Origin: Profftia sp020342455 | GTDB lineage: Bacteria > Pseudomonadota > Gammaproteobacteria > Enterobacterales > Enterobacteriaceae | Assembly (NCBI RefSeq): GCF_020342455.1 | Contig: NZ_CP080506.1 | Location: forward strand, 310,001 to 374,000 | DNA length: 64,000 bases | Reading direction: 5' to 3' | Shown here: positions 61,757 through 64,000 of the stretch, one piece after another | How the letters are laid out: every line of letters starts with the position of its first letter | How positions within the stretch are numbered: the stretch's first letter is position 1 | Made by a program: the position numbers and the translations under genes | Notes under the pieces: generated by a model | Databases searched by the model: none | What the model was told of the DNA's origin: nothing | Seen by the model: only the letters and a program-made list of their open reading frames with translations

Positions 61757-64000
61757 ATCTTTACTACCCCCCATAAACATCATATTATACTTAAAGTAAA
61801 GTATTTAACAAATTATATTAATCTTTAGTATTTATTTATTATATAAATTATAAACAAGTTTATAACTTTTAATAATTTTTATGAAATTATTAGAGATAAT
61901 ATTTCAATGCGTAAAATATTGTAAAAAAATCTTAACATCCTAATATAAATAAATATTTATATATTTAATTGTATCTAAGACTTATAATATATAAAATATT
62001 TTAACTGTTAATTATTACATTTTATAATAAGGATATTTTAATAAAAAAAATGATAATTACCTAAAAAAGTTTTGTTATAGATAGAATATCTATATACTAT
62101 ATGTAAAAATAATAACGATATATTAGTTATAACACATTGTTAATAATATTTAATAAAATTAATTAAGATATCATATAGAGTAAAGATATATTTTTAATAA
62201 AATATTAATATTTACTATATAGTAGCATCCAATGATCGTACTCAATTTAATATTTTAACAATTTATAATATTTATATAATATTATTATATTTATTATTAT
62301 AGATATACTAAAGTGATACCTTAAAAAATAAAATTAAATAATTATACCCAAATTACCTTCTAACTTTATTGAGACTAATTTAGTATTTTTATTTATTTAT
62401 TTATTTCTTTATGCTTTTATTACATCTTATAGTATTTTACTGATTGAATATAATATTTATCATGTAAAATATTAACATTTATCTAGTACAGCACGTGAGA
62501 CTTATTTATAGTATATCAATTTTAAGCTTTATTTTGTTTATGAGTAAGTTATGATATTAATCATATAGAATATTAAATAAGGTGATAAGTATTTAAAGAT
62601 TACTATAAATTATTAAAGTTTATATATCTTTTTTCAGCAATGTATTAATATTACATTTCTTCTTTCCATTCTATACTACCTATAATTAGAATAGTTTTAT
62701 TAAAATTTAACTAATTATTATACTTTTATTTAATATTTTATGTTGAGATGAACTATCTTATTAACCTTATAAATACGTTATATATCAAATTATATTGTTA
62801 TTTTGTAAATAACTTTCATAGAATATTGATAGAATCTTTCTAGAAATGCTATATATTATATAATAATATATTATCAATAAATAAAATATTTTATTTATAA
62901 GTAAAATATAATGAAGAGATTAATTTGATGAAGATAAACAAAGTATACATATAATTAATAATAATATTAATATTATTATCTATGTATTCCAGGATCTTGT
63001 AGTGATGTATAACATATGGTAAGAATATATTATAGTTTAATTATTTATTATCTGAGATATTTCGATTATATAAAAGTTTATAATATTTAATATCGAATAA
63101 TCTTTATTTAGGATTATATCCATGTATATTACCACAATGTATTTAAGATTACTTTCTTTTTTATTTTATAATGACTATTTTTATTAAAGGGAAATATAAT
63201 TTTATTATATTTAAAAATAGTTCTTAAGAGTTCTTATAATCTATCTGATATATTTTGTGTATTCTGTTTAATAGTTTTAGCTATACTTTACTTATTTGCT
63301 TATAATATACTCAAGGAAATTTGTTATTCATATTAATATACATTATAGAATAAAGGTATCAATAAATATTAATATAAATTTAATTATATAAATAGTGAAT
63401 ATGTTATATATATTTTTAATAATATAAAATTTACAAAAAAATTTAGATAATTAAGTATTAATTAATATAAGTTATGATACTACTAATAAAAATAATTTAA
63501 TACATGACTAATACTCAGTATCAGTATCAGTAATATATTTTATTATTACTAGTCAAGTAAAAAACTGTAATAAAAATTATAAATAAAATTGATTAGTTTC
63601 TCTACTAATCTTGTAAAGGATAGTATACCAAAGTATACTGAATAAGTTTATTAAAAATATTTAAGACTATTTTAATCTACTAAAAAATATTAAAAATAAT
63701 TAAAGAATTGTTTTATTAGATAAAACCTATTTTATAGTTATTTTTTTAATAAAATAGTAGAAAAATCTTAGTTGTATACAATATATTTCAATGTTTTTTC
63801 TTAATACTTAGTGGTAATTTAGTATTTATTTTAATATAGCGAATCTAGAAAGTATAGTAATAATAGTAAATACCATGTACAAAAGTTACTTGAGGATAGT
63901 AAAAGGACTGTAAAAAGATATTATAGTTTAGCTTTGTAGTATTATTACCTCGATATGTTAGTATATTATTAATTGATTTATAGAATATATTTAATTCTTA
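61757..64000. other. Non-coding desert at the right end of the window
   Basis: No gene is supportable in the last 2.2 kb. There are 22-bp palindromes of pure A/T at 62877-62898 and 62958-62979, a short hairpin at 63622-63639 and a small CAGTAT repeat near 63516-63530. No gene seems to run off the right edge. Confidence 0.7.

Overview
This window is a very AT-rich piece of a gammaproteobacterial (Enterobacterales-type) chromosome in an advanced but incomplete state of genome reduction. The proteins are close, nearly full-length matches to Escherichia coli counterparts as I remember them (HflK, Hfq, LolCDE, QueF, GlyQS, DolP, TktA, MdtK, PykF, GlnS, AccBC and others). The 16S rRNA is enteric in type. 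Annotated CDS add up to about 26.5 kb and RNA genes to about 1.9 kb, so roughly 56% of the window has no recognisable gene. Housekeeping genes sit as islands in 0.3-2.7 kb deserts, with no insertion sequence, phage gene, transposase or CRISPR array. This pattern fits an obligate, vertically inherited insect endosymbiont that has lost many genes but not yet deleted the spacer. I cannot name the species from sequence alone.

Layout. 1-2.5 kb (- strand): hfq, then a gap where hflX sits in E. coli, then hflK and the 5' end of hflC. 5.2-8.3 kb (+): complete lolCDE. 10.1 kb (+): queF. 12.6-15.6 kb (+): glyQS. 18.2 kb (+): dolP. 20.2-22.2 kb (+): rRNA promoter and leader, 16S rRNA, tRNA-Ile(GAT) and tRNA-Ala(TGC), with no 23S or 5S following. 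22.6 kb (+): an oppA/mppA-type binding protein without a permease. 26.2 kb (+): tktA. 30.7-34.6 kb (+): mdtK, tRNA-Val(GAC), pykF, a thinned version of the E. coli order. 35.9 kb (+): rlmB. 38.9 kb (+): udk. From 40.4 kb every gene is on the - strand: ffs (4.5S RNA), rplM-rpsI, rnt, talB, glnS, def-fmt, ychF-pth and aroQ-accB-accC. Strand bias therefore flips once, between udk and ffs (about 39.5-40.4 kb).

How the genes work together. Most products serve translation: 16S rRNA, three tRNAs, GlyRS, GlnRS, Fmt, Def, Pth, RlmB, QueF, RNase T, L13, S9 and YchF. Envelope upkeep is served by LolCDE, DolP, HflKC, 4.5S RNA and MdtK. Central metabolism is served by TktA and TalB (non-oxidative pentose phosphate), PykF, AccB/AccC (fatty acid initiation), AroQ (shikimate) and Udk (pyrimidine salvage). 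Hfq implies that some small-RNA regulation survives.

I found no new multi-gene system. The most unusual signal is structural: long, perfect or near-perfect inverted repeats with arms of 17-29 bp in the gene deserts. Also notable are the separation of 16S from 23S, two rRNA-spacer tRNAs without an encoded CCA end, and an arginine inside the glycine-rich ATP loop of AccC.
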